A stretch of 57,176 nucleotides of DNA from contig CAJTQO010000021.1 of NCBI GenBank assembly GCA_910578405.1, forward strand, positions 1 to 57,176, written 5' to 3'. The stretch's first letter is position 1. Every line of letters starts with the position of its first letter. The notes under the pieces are model-generated. The model searched no databases. It saw only the letters and a program-made list of their open reading frames with translations, and was not told the origin of the DNA. This stretch comes from an uncultured Lachnospiraceae bacterium (GTDB taxonomy: Bacteria > Bacillota > Clostridia > Lachnospirales > Lachnospiraceae). A program made the position numbers and the translations under genes. Below, one piece after another: positions 1-7,142 of the stretch.

Positions 1-109
1 TTCTAAAACTTATCGATTTGTGCTTTGTCGATTTGCGCTTTCTTTTGGCTTATGGCTTATGCTCCATAGAGCAAATGAGCAAATTCCCAGGGAAAAAATT
101 AAAATCATA

Positions 110-137
110 TTGTATTTTTATAAAGGAAAGGTATAAT
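110..137 (+). promoter_or_regulatory. Probable sigma-A promoter of the CDF transporter
   Basis: A TTGTAT box at 110-115 and a perfect TATAAT at 132-137 are separated by 16 bases. The promoter lies about 130 bases before the CDF start codon, so the message would carry a long leader. Seen by eye only. Confidence 0.5.
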
Positions 138-262
138 GTAATGAAATGTCCATCCCCGCCAGAATCCCGATTCCGGGAAAACAGGCATGGACACGCGTAT
201 GCAAAATACAGTATCTGCACAAACAAACAGAAGCCATGCAGATACATGAAACGCAAACAGGA
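138..262 (+). promoter_or_regulatory. Structured 5' leader upstream of the CDF metal transporter
   Basis: Three perfect stems are visible between the promoter and the start codon. TGTCCAT (147-153) pairs with ATGGACA (187-193). Inside it TCCCG (165-169) pairs with CGGGA (174-178). Downstream GTATCTGCA (211-219) pairs with TGCAGATAC (237-245). No uridine-rich terminator follows, so control of translation rather than termination would be expected if this is regulatory. Known metal-sensing riboswitches precede some CDF genes, but I could not match this leader to a named class. Confidence 0.35.
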
Positions 263-269
263 GAAAATT

Positions 270-1448
270 ATGTTATCATTTCTTGCCAAACTATTCATAA
301 AAAACAGAGAAGACACTTCCTCTCCCAAAGTCCGCCAAGCCTACGGCATGTTATGCGGAAGCGTGGGAATTGCCCTGAATATCCTGCTTTTTGCAGGAAA
401 ATTCCTTGCCGGGCTGTTAAGCAATTCCATTGCCGTGACGGCGGATGCTTTCAATAACCTGTCCGATGCCGGTTCCTCCCTGATTACTTTGGTTGGCTTT
501 AAAATGGCCGGGCAAAAACCTGACCCGCACCATCCCTTTGGCCATGGAAGGATTGAATATCTGTCCGGCCTTTTGGTTTCTATGGCTATCCTGATTATGG
601 GCTTTGAACTGGTGCGTTCCTCCATCGGAAAAATATTCCATCCCCAACCTGTGGATTTCAGTCCCCTTACCGTTATAATCCTGTTGGCCTCCATTGCCGC
701 CAAGTTTTATATGGCATATTATAATAAAACCATTGGTCACAAGATAGACAGCGCAGCAATGAAAGCCACAGCCACGGACAGCCTGAGCGATACCATTTCC
801 ACCACAGCCGTCCTGGCTGCCATGCTGATTGGACGCTTTACCAGCCTGCAGATTGACGGGTACGGCGGCGTATTAGTGGGACTGTTCATCCTTTACGCCG
901 GGTATGATGCAGCCAAAGATACCATAAGCCCTCTGCTGGGGCAGCCCCCTAACCCTGAATTTGTCCGGGATGTGCAAACTATTGTTATGGGTTACGAGCA
1001 TATTTTAGGCATCCATGATATGGTAGTCCACGACTATGGCCCCGGACGGGTTATGCTCTCTCTCCATGCGGAAGTCCCTGCCGATGGCAGCCTGGTCATT
1101 TTACATGATATGATTGACAACATTGAGCATCGTCTGCATGACGAACTCCACTGCGAAGCCGTCATACATATGGATCCAGTGGTTATGGACGATGTGCGCA
1201 CCAACTGCATCCGTAAGAAAGTAGGCGAATTATTAAAAAATACCTACCCGGAAATATGCTTCCATGATTTCCGGGTGGTGGAAGGCCCAACGCATACCAA
1301 CATTATTTTCGATATTGTAGTGCCTTTCGGCTACCGGGAACCCGATGAGAAAATTATGGATTTCCTGCAGGAAGAAATCCTGCGGCTGGATGCTTCTTAC
1401 CGTACGGTAATACAGGTGGACAAGGCGTACACTTCCAATGCCCTTTGA
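270..1448 (+). CDS. Cation diffusion facilitator (CDF) family metal transporter
   Basis: A 392-residue inner-membrane CDF protein, expected to export divalent metal (Zn2+, Co2+, Fe2+ or Mn2+) by proton antiport. The metal-site aspartates of the second membrane helix are in TADAFNNLSD (residues 57-66). HHPFGHGR (87-94) and the later ATATDSLSDT segment supply the paired site. The C-terminal third is the cytoplasmic dimerization domain. The frame stays open upstream to base 18, but the start at 270 follows CAGGAG at good spacing, and the added upstream residues do not look like protein. It stands alone on the plus strand. Metal specificity cannot be read from the sequence. Confidence 0.93.
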   Translation: MLSFLAKLFIKNREDTSSPKVRQAYGMLCGSVGIALNILLFAGKFLAGLLSNSIAVTADAFNNLSDAGSSLITLVGFKMAGQKPDPHHPFGHGRIEYLSGLLVSMAILIMGFELVRSSIGKIFHPQPVDFSPLTVIILLASIAAKFYMAYYNKTIGHKIDSAAMKATATDSLSDTISTTAVLAAMLIGRFTSLQIDGYGGVLVGLFILYAGYDAAKDTISPLLGQPPNPEFVRDVQTIVMGYEHILGIHDMVVHDYGPGRVMLSLHAEVPADGSLVILHDMIDNIEHRLHDELHCEAVIHMDPVVMDDVRTNCIRKKVGELLKNTYPEICFHDFRVVEGPTHTNIIFDIVVPFGYREPDEKIMDFLQEEILRLDASYRTVIQVDKAYTSNAL

Positions 1449-1450
1449 CT

Positions 1451-1484
1451 GCTGCAGCCACAATCCCTCCCATGCCTGCAGCAA
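1451..1484 (+). terminator. Possible weak terminator hairpin after the CDF gene
   Basis: TGCTGCAG and CTGCAGCA form an 8-bp perfect stem just after the CDF stop codon. There is no clear uridine run, so the assignment is tentative. Confidence 0.3.
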
Positions 1485-1529
1485 ATGGACTGATAAAGCA
1501 AAAACGGTAACAGAAATATTCCATTCTTC

Positions 1530-1558
1530 TTGACAAAACAGCTTCTATCCTTTATAGT
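1530..1558 (+). promoter_or_regulatory. Sigma-A promoter of the small membrane protein / ybjQ pair
   Basis: TTGACA at 1530-1535 and TATAGT at 1553-1558 are separated by exactly 17 bases. It lies 57 bases before the first start codon of the pair. Confidence 0.75.
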
Positions 1559-1614
1559 GTATATTGTATTACTTGATTAATACAGCAATACTGTTGGGAA
1601 AGGAGGGAACGACT

Positions 1615-1842
1615 ATGGATAACCATACGAAAAAAATGATTGCTCCCATAATCATAGTATCTATCCTCATTCTTTATTATGCAGGATTTTTCGTCATATG
1701 CATGTTCATCCCTATCCCTCTGGCCTTGAAACTTTTATTTGGGCTGACGCCTTTGCTGTTGGCTGGCGTCAGCATCTATGTCCTAGTGGAACGAATCAGA
1801 GAGATAAGGAGTGGTGAAGAGGATGATCTTAGTAAATACTGA
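1615..1842 (+). CDS. Small two-helix membrane protein, function unknown
   Basis: A 75-residue protein of unknown function. The start at 1615 is fixed by AAAGGAGGGA seven bases upstream; an in-frame ATG at 1564 lacks a ribosome binding site. It has a short charged N-terminus, two hydrophobic segments (about residues 9-32 and 36-57) and a charged C-terminal tail. Its end overlaps the start of the YbjQ-family gene by 20 bases and the two share one promoter, so they are translationally coupled and probably act together. I recognise no family. Confidence 0.75.
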   Translation: MDNHTKKMIAPIIIVSILILYYAGFFVICMFIPIPLALKLLFGLTPLLLAGVSIYVLVERIREIRSGEEDDLSKY

Positions 1843-2134
1843 CTATATTTCAGGAAAAAATTTGGAAATGCTTGGGCTGGTAAAAGGCAGCACAATACAG
1901 TCCAAAAATATCGGCAAAGATATCACGCAAGGGTTTAAAACGCTGGTGGGCGGGGAACTTGGAGCCTATACGGAAATGATGAACGATGCAAGGGCTTTGG
2001 CTACGAAACGTATGGTGGCAGAGGCGGAAGCGCTCAACGCCGACGCGGTAGTCAATATCCGCTACGCCTCTTCTGCAGTTATGCAGGGTGCGGCTGAAGT
2101 GATGGCTTATGGAACTGCCGTAAAGTTCGTCTAA
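1823..2134 (+). CDS. YbjQ/UPF0145 family protein (DUF74)
   Basis: A 103-residue cytoplasmic protein of the YbjQ family, which forms small homo-oligomers and is often described as a putative heavy-metal-binding domain; its cellular role is unsettled. Family landmarks are ILVNTDYISGK at the N-terminus, VKGSTIQSKNIGKD, the GGELGAYTEM segment and the helix with ALNADAVVNIRY. I chose ATG 1823, which has AAGGAG about ten bases upstream; GTG 1811 in the same frame is possible. It overlaps the preceding membrane-protein gene. Confidence 0.85.
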   Translation: MILVNTDYISGKNLEMLGLVKGSTIQSKNIGKDITQGFKTLVGGELGAYTEMMNDARALATKRMVAEAEALNADAVVNIRYASSAVMQGAAEVMAYGTAVKFV

Positions 2135-2140
2135 TTTTAG

Positions 2141-2182
2141 AAAAGGAAAAAGCATCCATAACCGGACGCTTTTTCCTTTTTC
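2141..2182 (+). terminator. Bidirectional terminator between convergent genes
   Basis: A perfect 13-bp stem (2141-2153 with 2168-2180, AAAAGGAAAAAGC and its complement) has A and T flanks on both sides. It can therefore stop the ybjQ transcript on the plus strand and the ABC exporter transcript on the minus strand. Confidence 0.85.
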
Positions 2183-2208
2183 TCATTTCCTGTTTTCTAA
2201 TTCCCTAC

Positions 2209-4101
2209 CTATTGGGCCACTGCCCCGCCCGTATACAGTTGGTAATATTTTCCCTTCTCTGCAATCAGTTCTTCATGGGCTCCCCGTTCTATCACCCGTC
2301 CCTGTTCCAATACCATAATACAGTCGCTGTTGCGCACCGTAGACAGCCTGTGGGCAATGATAAACGTAGTGCGGCCTTTCATCAATCGGTCCATGCCGTC
2401 CTGCACAATTTTCTCCGTACGGGTATCTATGGAAGAAGTCGCCTCATCCAAAATCAACACCGGAGGATCTGCAATAGCGGCACGGGCAATGGCCAATAAC
2501 TGCCTCTGCCCTTGGCTTAAATTGCCGCCATCTCCGGTAAGCACCGTATCATACCCTTGCGGCAGACGTGAAATAAAGCTGTGCGCATTGGCCAAACGCG
2601 CCGCTGCATATACTTCTTCCTCTGTGGCGTCTAACTTCCCATAACGGATGTTTTCCATAACTGTTCCGGTAAATAAATGGGTATCCTGCAAAACGATGCC
2701 TAGAGAACGGCGTAAATCCGCTTTCTTAATTTTATTAATATTTATCCCGTCATATCGTATCTTCCCGTCCTGAATGTCATAAAAACGATTGATTAGGTTA
2801 GTAATCGTCGTTTTCCCTGCCCCTGTGGAACCCACAAATGCAATCTTCTGCCCTGGCGTTGCAAAAAGCTTCACATCATGAAGCACAATTTTCTCCGGCA
2901 CATATCCGAAATCCACACCGTCAAATACCACATCCCCCTTCAATTCCGTATAGGTAATGGAGCCATCTGCCTGATGGGGATGTTTCCATGCCCACATCCC
3001 GGTACGTTCTTTCGCCTCTGCCAGTTTGTCCCCTTCCTTCCTGGCATGGACCAGCGTCACATAACCTTCATCTGTTTCCGGCTCTTCATCCAGCAGTTTA
3101 AATACACGCTCCGCTCCTGCCAGAGCCATAATAATGCTGTTAAACTGCATACTGATTTGGTTAATGGGCATATTGAAACTCCGGTTAAAGGTTAAGAAAC
3201 TGGCCAGTTTCCCTACCGTCAGCCCCGTCCAGCCGTTCAAAGCCAGAATTCCCCCCACCATGGCGCACAGCACATAGCTCATATTCCCTAGCTGCGCATT
3301 GATTGGCCCTAACACATTGGCATAACGGTTAGCCAGATTTGCATTGTTATACAAATCATCGTTTCTGCGTCTAAACTCCTCCAGGGTCAGTTCTTCCCGG
3401 CAAAACACCTTAACTACCTTCTGACCGTTCATCATTTCTTCAATATACCCGTTCAGATTGCCCAGCGCCTGCTGTTGGCCTACGAAATTACTGCCGGACA
3501 GCCCGGCCGCTTTCCCGCTGGCTGCCAGCATCACTGCCACCATCACCATTGTAATTACCGTCAGCGGTATGCTTAACATTATCATACTGATAAATACACT
3601 GACAATCATAATGGTGCTGTTAATCAACTGTGGAATAGACTGGCTTATCATCTGCCGCAGCGTATCGGTGTCATTGGTATACAAAGACATAATATCTCCA
3701 TGGGGATGTTGGTCAAAATACCGGATTGGCAAACTTTCCATATGGACAAACATAGTGTCCCGGAAGTTGCGCAGCATCCCCTGGGTAATGACTGCCATCA
3801 GCCTGGCCTGAACATAAGCTGCAACGACGCCCAGCGCATAAAAGCCGGCCACCCGGAATATGGCATTGGCAAGCCCCGAAAAATCCGGGTTTTCCTGCCC
3901 AATCAAAGGCATTATGTAATCGTCAATCAATGTCCGTGTAAACATGGTTCCCTGCACACTGGCAAGAACAGTTATAACAATGCAGACCAATACCACTGCT
4001 GCTGGCGCCCAGTAGTCCTTTAATACAAATTTCATCAGTCGTTTGAATGTTCCGATTGGATCTTGCAGCTTCGGCCTCGGTCCTCTCTGTGGTCGCGGCA
4101 T
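2209..4101 (-). CDS. ABC exporter half-transporter, catalytic-Walker-B subunit
   Basis: A 630-residue fused membrane/ATPase half-transporter of the multidrug/lipid exporter type. Six membrane helices fill about residues 35-330 and the nucleotide-binding domain follows. Walker A is GSTGAGKTT (about 424-432) and Walker B LILDEATSSID has the catalytic Glu. The signature is degenerate: LSQGQ replaces LSGGQ. Its partner is encoded immediately upstream; its ATG lies one base past the partner's stop codon and follows GGGAGGA. The pair fits BmrC/BmrD- or LmrC/LmrD-like heterodimers. Substrate is unknown. A longer in-frame start at 4176 would overlap the partner and is unlikely. Confidence 0.92.
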   Translation of the reverse strand: MPRPQRGPRPKLQDPIGTFKRLMKFVLKDYWAPAAVVLVCIVITVLASVQGTMFTRTLIDDYIMPLIGQENPDFSGLANAIFRVAGFYALGVVAAYVQARLMAVITQGMLRNFRDTMFVHMESLPIRYFDQHPHGDIMSLYTNDTDTLRQMISQSIPQLINSTIMIVSVFISMIMLSIPLTVITMVMVAVMLAASGKAAGLSGSNFVGQQQALGNLNGYIEEMMNGQKVVKVFCREELTLEEFRRRNDDLYNNANLANRYANVLGPINAQLGNMSYVLCAMVGGILALNGWTGLTVGKLASFLTFNRSFNMPINQISMQFNSIIMALAGAERVFKLLDEEPETDEGYVTLVHARKEGDKLAEAKERTGMWAWKHPHQADGSITYTELKGDVVFDGVDFGYVPEKIVLHDVKLFATPGQKIAFVGSTGAGKTTITNLINRFYDIQDGKIRYDGININKIKKADLRRSLGIVLQDTHLFTGTVMENIRYGKLDATEEEVYAAARLANAHSFISRLPQGYDTVLTGDGGNLSQGQRQLLAIARAAIADPPVLILDEATSSIDTRTEKIVQDGMDRLMKGRTTFIIAHRLSTVRNSDCIMVLEQGRVIERGAHEELIAEKGKYYQLYTGGAVAQ

Positions 4102-4102
4102 C

Positions 4103-5851
4103 TTACATTCCTCCCTTCTCATCAAAATCCCCGCCTCCGGATGTCTGCTGCTCATACACATCCCGGTATATTTCATTCTCCCTTAACAGGTTTTCCGGAG
4201 TGTCAAACGCGTCAATCCTGCCGTTTTCCATCACAATCACACGGTCTGCGTGTTCTATGCTGGAAATACGCTGGGCAATAATAATCTTCGTAGTGCCTGG
4301 TATTTCTTTTGCGAAAGCCCTGCGGATTTTGGCGTCCGTTGCGGTGTCCACCGCGCTGGTGCTATCATCCAAAATCAGTATTTTGGGCTTTTTCAGCAAC
4401 GCCCTTGCAATACAGAGCCGCTGCTTCTGCCCGCCGGATACATTGGAACCGCCCTGCTCTATGTAAGTGGCATAACCATCCGGCATCTTTTCAATAAACT
4501 CATCTGCGCAGGCCAAACGACATGCCCTTTTGCACTCCTCTTCTGATGCCTTTGCATCCCCCCACCGGAGATTATCTAAGATTGTGCCGGAAAAAAGCAC
4601 ATTTTTCTGCAACACCACTGACACTTCATTGCGCAGTGTCTCAAGGTCATAAGAACGCACATCCACCCCACCTACCTGTATGCTGCCTTGGCTCACATCA
4701 TACAGGCGGCTAATTAAATTTACCAAACTGGTCTTTGCACTGCCTGTGCCTCCCAGGATGCCGATGGTTTCCCCGGAACGAATCTCCAGGTGGATGTCTG
4801 AAAGCACTGGCTCCTCACTCTCTTCTTTATATTTAAAATACACATGGTCAAAACGGATGCTGCCGTCCGCCACCTCATAGATTGGCTGCTGCGGGTTCTT
4901 CAGGCTGCTTTTCTCGTTGATTACCTCACAAATACGCTCCGCGCTGGCCATACTCATAGTTACCATAACAAAAATCATGGACAGCATCATCAGGCTCATC
5001 AAAATATTCATACAATAGGTCAGAAGGCTCATCAAATCGCCAGTGGTCATATTCTGCGCCACAATCATTTTCGCTCCAACATAACTGATGGATAAAATAC
5101 AGGTATAAATCGTAATCTGCATAAGAGGGCTGTTCAAAGCCAATATGTTTTCCGCCTTTTTAAAAAGATAATAAACATTCTGGCTGGCAGACTTAAATTT
5201 CTCCACCTCATGCCCTTCCCTGACATACGCTTTTACTACGCGGATAGCAGACACGTTCTCCTGTACACTGGCATTCAGAGCATCGTATTTTTCAAAAATA
5301 CTCCGGAACGTCTTCATAGTGCGGGTCACAATCAGCATCAGGCAAAAACCCAATACCAGCACAGCCACCAAATATATGGTCGCTACCTTTGGACTAATGA
5401 AAAAGGACATCACCATGGCGCAAATCAGGGAAAACGGCGCCCGGATGCACATCCTTAAAATCATCTGGTAAGCATTCTGAATATTCGTTACATCCGTAGT
5501 CAATCGCGTAACCAGCCCCGCCGTGCTGTACTTATCAATATTTGCAAAAGAAAAGCTTTGAATATTCGTAAACATGGCATCCCTTAAATTTCGGGCAAAC
5601 CCGGTGGACGCCTTTGCCCCAAAATACCCTCCCCCGAATCCGGCTGACAAGGATACCGCCGCCGCCATAATCATACAGCCCCCCATAACATAAATGTGTG
5701 TCATGTTCCCGGCCCCCACACCATCATCCACAATAGAAGCCATCATCAATGGAATAATCATTTCCATCACAACTTCCACCATCATACAAAGGGGCGTAAT
5801 AATACTGGGAACCTTAAATTCCTTGATTTGCGCACCTAGCGTTTTAAGCAT
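4103..5851 (-). CDS. ABC exporter half-transporter, degenerate-Walker-B subunit
   Basis: A 582-residue half-transporter with an N-terminal six-helix membrane domain and a C-terminal ATPase. The Walker A loop is GGTGSAKTS, with Ala where the usual second Gly stands. The signature SGGQKQR is canonical. Walker B LILDDSTSAVD carries Asp in place of the catalytic Glu. This is the standard mark of the non-hydrolysing side of a heterodimeric exporter. It is the first gene of a two-gene operon with its own promoter at 5938-5966 and an AGAGG ribosome binding site. Confidence 0.92.
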   Translation of the reverse strand: MLKTLGAQIKEFKVPSIITPLCMMVEVVMEMIIPLMMASIVDDGVGAGNMTHIYVMGGCMIMAAAVSLSAGFGGGYFGAKASTGFARNLRDAMFTNIQSFSFANIDKYSTAGLVTRLTTDVTNIQNAYQMILRMCIRAPFSLICAMVMSFFISPKVATIYLVAVLVLGFCLMLIVTRTMKTFRSIFEKYDALNASVQENVSAIRVVKAYVREGHEVEKFKSASQNVYYLFKKAENILALNSPLMQITIYTCILSISYVGAKMIVAQNMTTGDLMSLLTYCMNILMSLMMLSMIFVMVTMSMASAERICEVINEKSSLKNPQQPIYEVADGSIRFDHVYFKYKEESEEPVLSDIHLEIRSGETIGILGGTGSAKTSLVNLISRLYDVSQGSIQVGGVDVRSYDLETLRNEVSVVLQKNVLFSGTILDNLRWGDAKASEEECKRACRLACADEFIEKMPDGYATYIEQGGSNVSGGQKQRLCIARALLKKPKILILDDSTSAVDTATDAKIRRAFAKEIPGTTKIIIAQRISSIEHADRVIVMENGRIDAFDTPENLLRENEIYRDVYEQQTSGGGDFDEKGGM

Positions 5852-5937
5852 ATGTCTTAACCTCTCCCTTCTGCCAATGCTGCTCTGTCTGGCGTGTCTT
5901 TTTAGATAAAACCACTCGTTTTCTTCCCCATTGTAAT

Positions 5938-5966
5938 ATAATACATGATATTTTATACGGAATCAA
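5938..5966 (-). promoter_or_regulatory. Sigma-A promoter of the ABC exporter operon
   Basis: Read on the minus strand: TTGATT (5966-5961), a 17-base spacer, then TATTAT (5943-5938). The start codon is 87 bases downstream. Confidence 0.7.
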
Positions 5967-6061
5967 CCAAAATTTAAGAAGCGTTTTGCCTCCCCGTTTA
6001 GAAGCGCATCCGCTCACTGACAATGGGCGGATATTGGATTTTAAAGCTTTTACCAAGTAGA

Positions 6062-6081
6062 AATCTATGATATCATAGATT
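6062..6081. promoter_or_regulatory. Perfect 20-bp palindrome, candidate operator
   Basis: AATCTATGATATCATAGATT is a perfect 20-base palindrome in the divergent region between the ABC exporter and the double-Nudix gene. It lies 57 bases before the Nudix start, where a -10 region could sit, and about 96 bases upstream of the exporter -35 box. A site of this size suits a dimeric repressor of the TetR, GntR or MarR type. No regulator gene adjoins it. Confidence 0.45.
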
Positions 6082-6137
6082 CATATTTAGCGCTAAAACC
6101 TTAAAAGTGACAAGGCAAAGCAGAAAGAAGGCAAAAC

Positions 6138-7139
6138 ATGACATTGACGACCTTATGCTACATAGAAAAAGACGGAGCCTACCTAATGCTCCATCGGGTA
6201 AAAAAGGAAAAAGACATCAATAAAGACAAATGGATTGGCATTGGCGGGCATTTTGAAACCGGAGAAAGCCCGGATGACTGTCTGCTGCGGGAAGTCTACG
6301 AAGAAACCGGTCTGACTTTGACTTCCTTTCAGTTGCGCGGCATCGTCACCTTCCTCATGGATGACCTTACCGATTACCATATGTGTCTGTACACTGCTGA
6401 CGGTTTCACCGGAACTATCCAGGATTGCAGCGAAGGGACTTTGGAATGGGTGGCAAAAGACCGAATTGCTGATTTGAATTTGTGGGACGGGGATCTTATC
6501 TTCTTTGAACTTCTGAAAGAAAACGCCCCCTTCTTCTGCTTAAAATTGAAATATGAAGGCAATGCCTTAAAAGAAGCCATACTAAATGCAACGCCGTTAG
6601 AGCTTTTAGACATCGTGGATGAACAGGGGCATCCGACCGGAAAGACACAGGCGCGTTCCCTTGTACACAAATATGGATATCGGCATCGTACAGCCCATGT
6701 ATGGATTGTCCGCCCGAATGAAACTGGCAGTTTCGACGTTCTCCTCCAAAAGCGCGCCCAAACCAAAGACAGTTATCCCGGACGCTATGACATCTCTTCG
6801 GCCGGCCATATTCCGACAGACTGCGGCTATAAACAATCCGCCCTACGGGAGTTAAAGGAAGAACTGGGTCTTTCCGCTTCCCCAAACGACCTGCGCCTCA
6901 TCGGATATTGCGAAGTGGATACACAAGAAAAAAACTTTTATAATAAGGAATACAGCGCCGTATTTCTGTATGAAAAGCCCATAGCTCCCCATTCTTTCAC
7001 CTTGCAGCAGGAAGAAGTGGAAGTCGTCGTTTGGATGGATTACTCCGTCTGTCTGGAAAAAATCAGAAATGGAAGCCTGGAAAACTGCATCAACCTGAAA
7101 GAATTGGAAATGCTTAGGAGCGCCATTGGGCGCTCCTGA
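6138..7139 (+). CDS. Tandem double-Nudix hydrolase
   Basis: A 333-residue fusion of two Nudix domains. Domain 1 (about 1-130) resembles 8-oxo-dGTP/nucleotide pyrophosphatases and has a complete box: G37, E43, R51-E52, E55-E56, G58. Domain 2 (about 150-330) resembles the IPP-isomerase-like Nudix group, with LLDIVDEQGHPTGK at its start. Its box runs from G223 to L245 and keeps R237-E238 and E241-E242, but Cys229 replaces the first conserved Glu. Likely roles are nucleotide-pool sanitation plus an unknown diphosphate substrate. AGAAGG precedes the start. It converges on the flippase gene three bases away. Confidence 0.88.
   Translation: MTLTTLCYIEKDGAYLMLHRVKKEKDINKDKWIGIGGHFETGESPDDCLLREVYEETGLTLTSFQLRGIVTFLMDDLTDYHMCLYTADGFTGTIQDCSEGTLEWVAKDRIADLNLWDGDLIFFELLKENAPFFCLKLKYEGNALKEAILNATPLELLDIVDEQGHPTGKTQARSLVHKYGYRHRTAHVWIVRPNETGSFDVLLQKRAQTKDSYPGRYDISSAGHIPTDCGYKQSALRELKEELGLSASPNDLRLIGYCEVDTQEKNFYNKEYSAVFLYEKPIAPHSFTLQQEEVEVVVWMDYSVCLEKIRNGSLENCINLKELEMLRSAIGRS
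7116..7137. terminator. Hairpin inside the 3' end of the Nudix gene
   Basis: AGGAGCGCC, loop ATTG, and GGCGCTCCT form a perfect 9-bp stem that covers the last codons of the Nudix gene. The convergent flippase gene ends six bases away. It may insulate both transcripts, though neither side has a good uridine run. Confidence 0.45.
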
Positions 7140-7142
7140 CCT

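Noticed and set aside
18..269. An 84-codon N-terminal extension of the CDF transporter
   Set aside because: It has no membrane or family features, spans the promoter and leader stems, and a better ribosome binding site precedes base 270.
5844..6056. A 70-codon minus-strand frame upstream of the ABC exporter
   Set aside because: It overlaps the exporter promoter and has no binding site or recognisable features.
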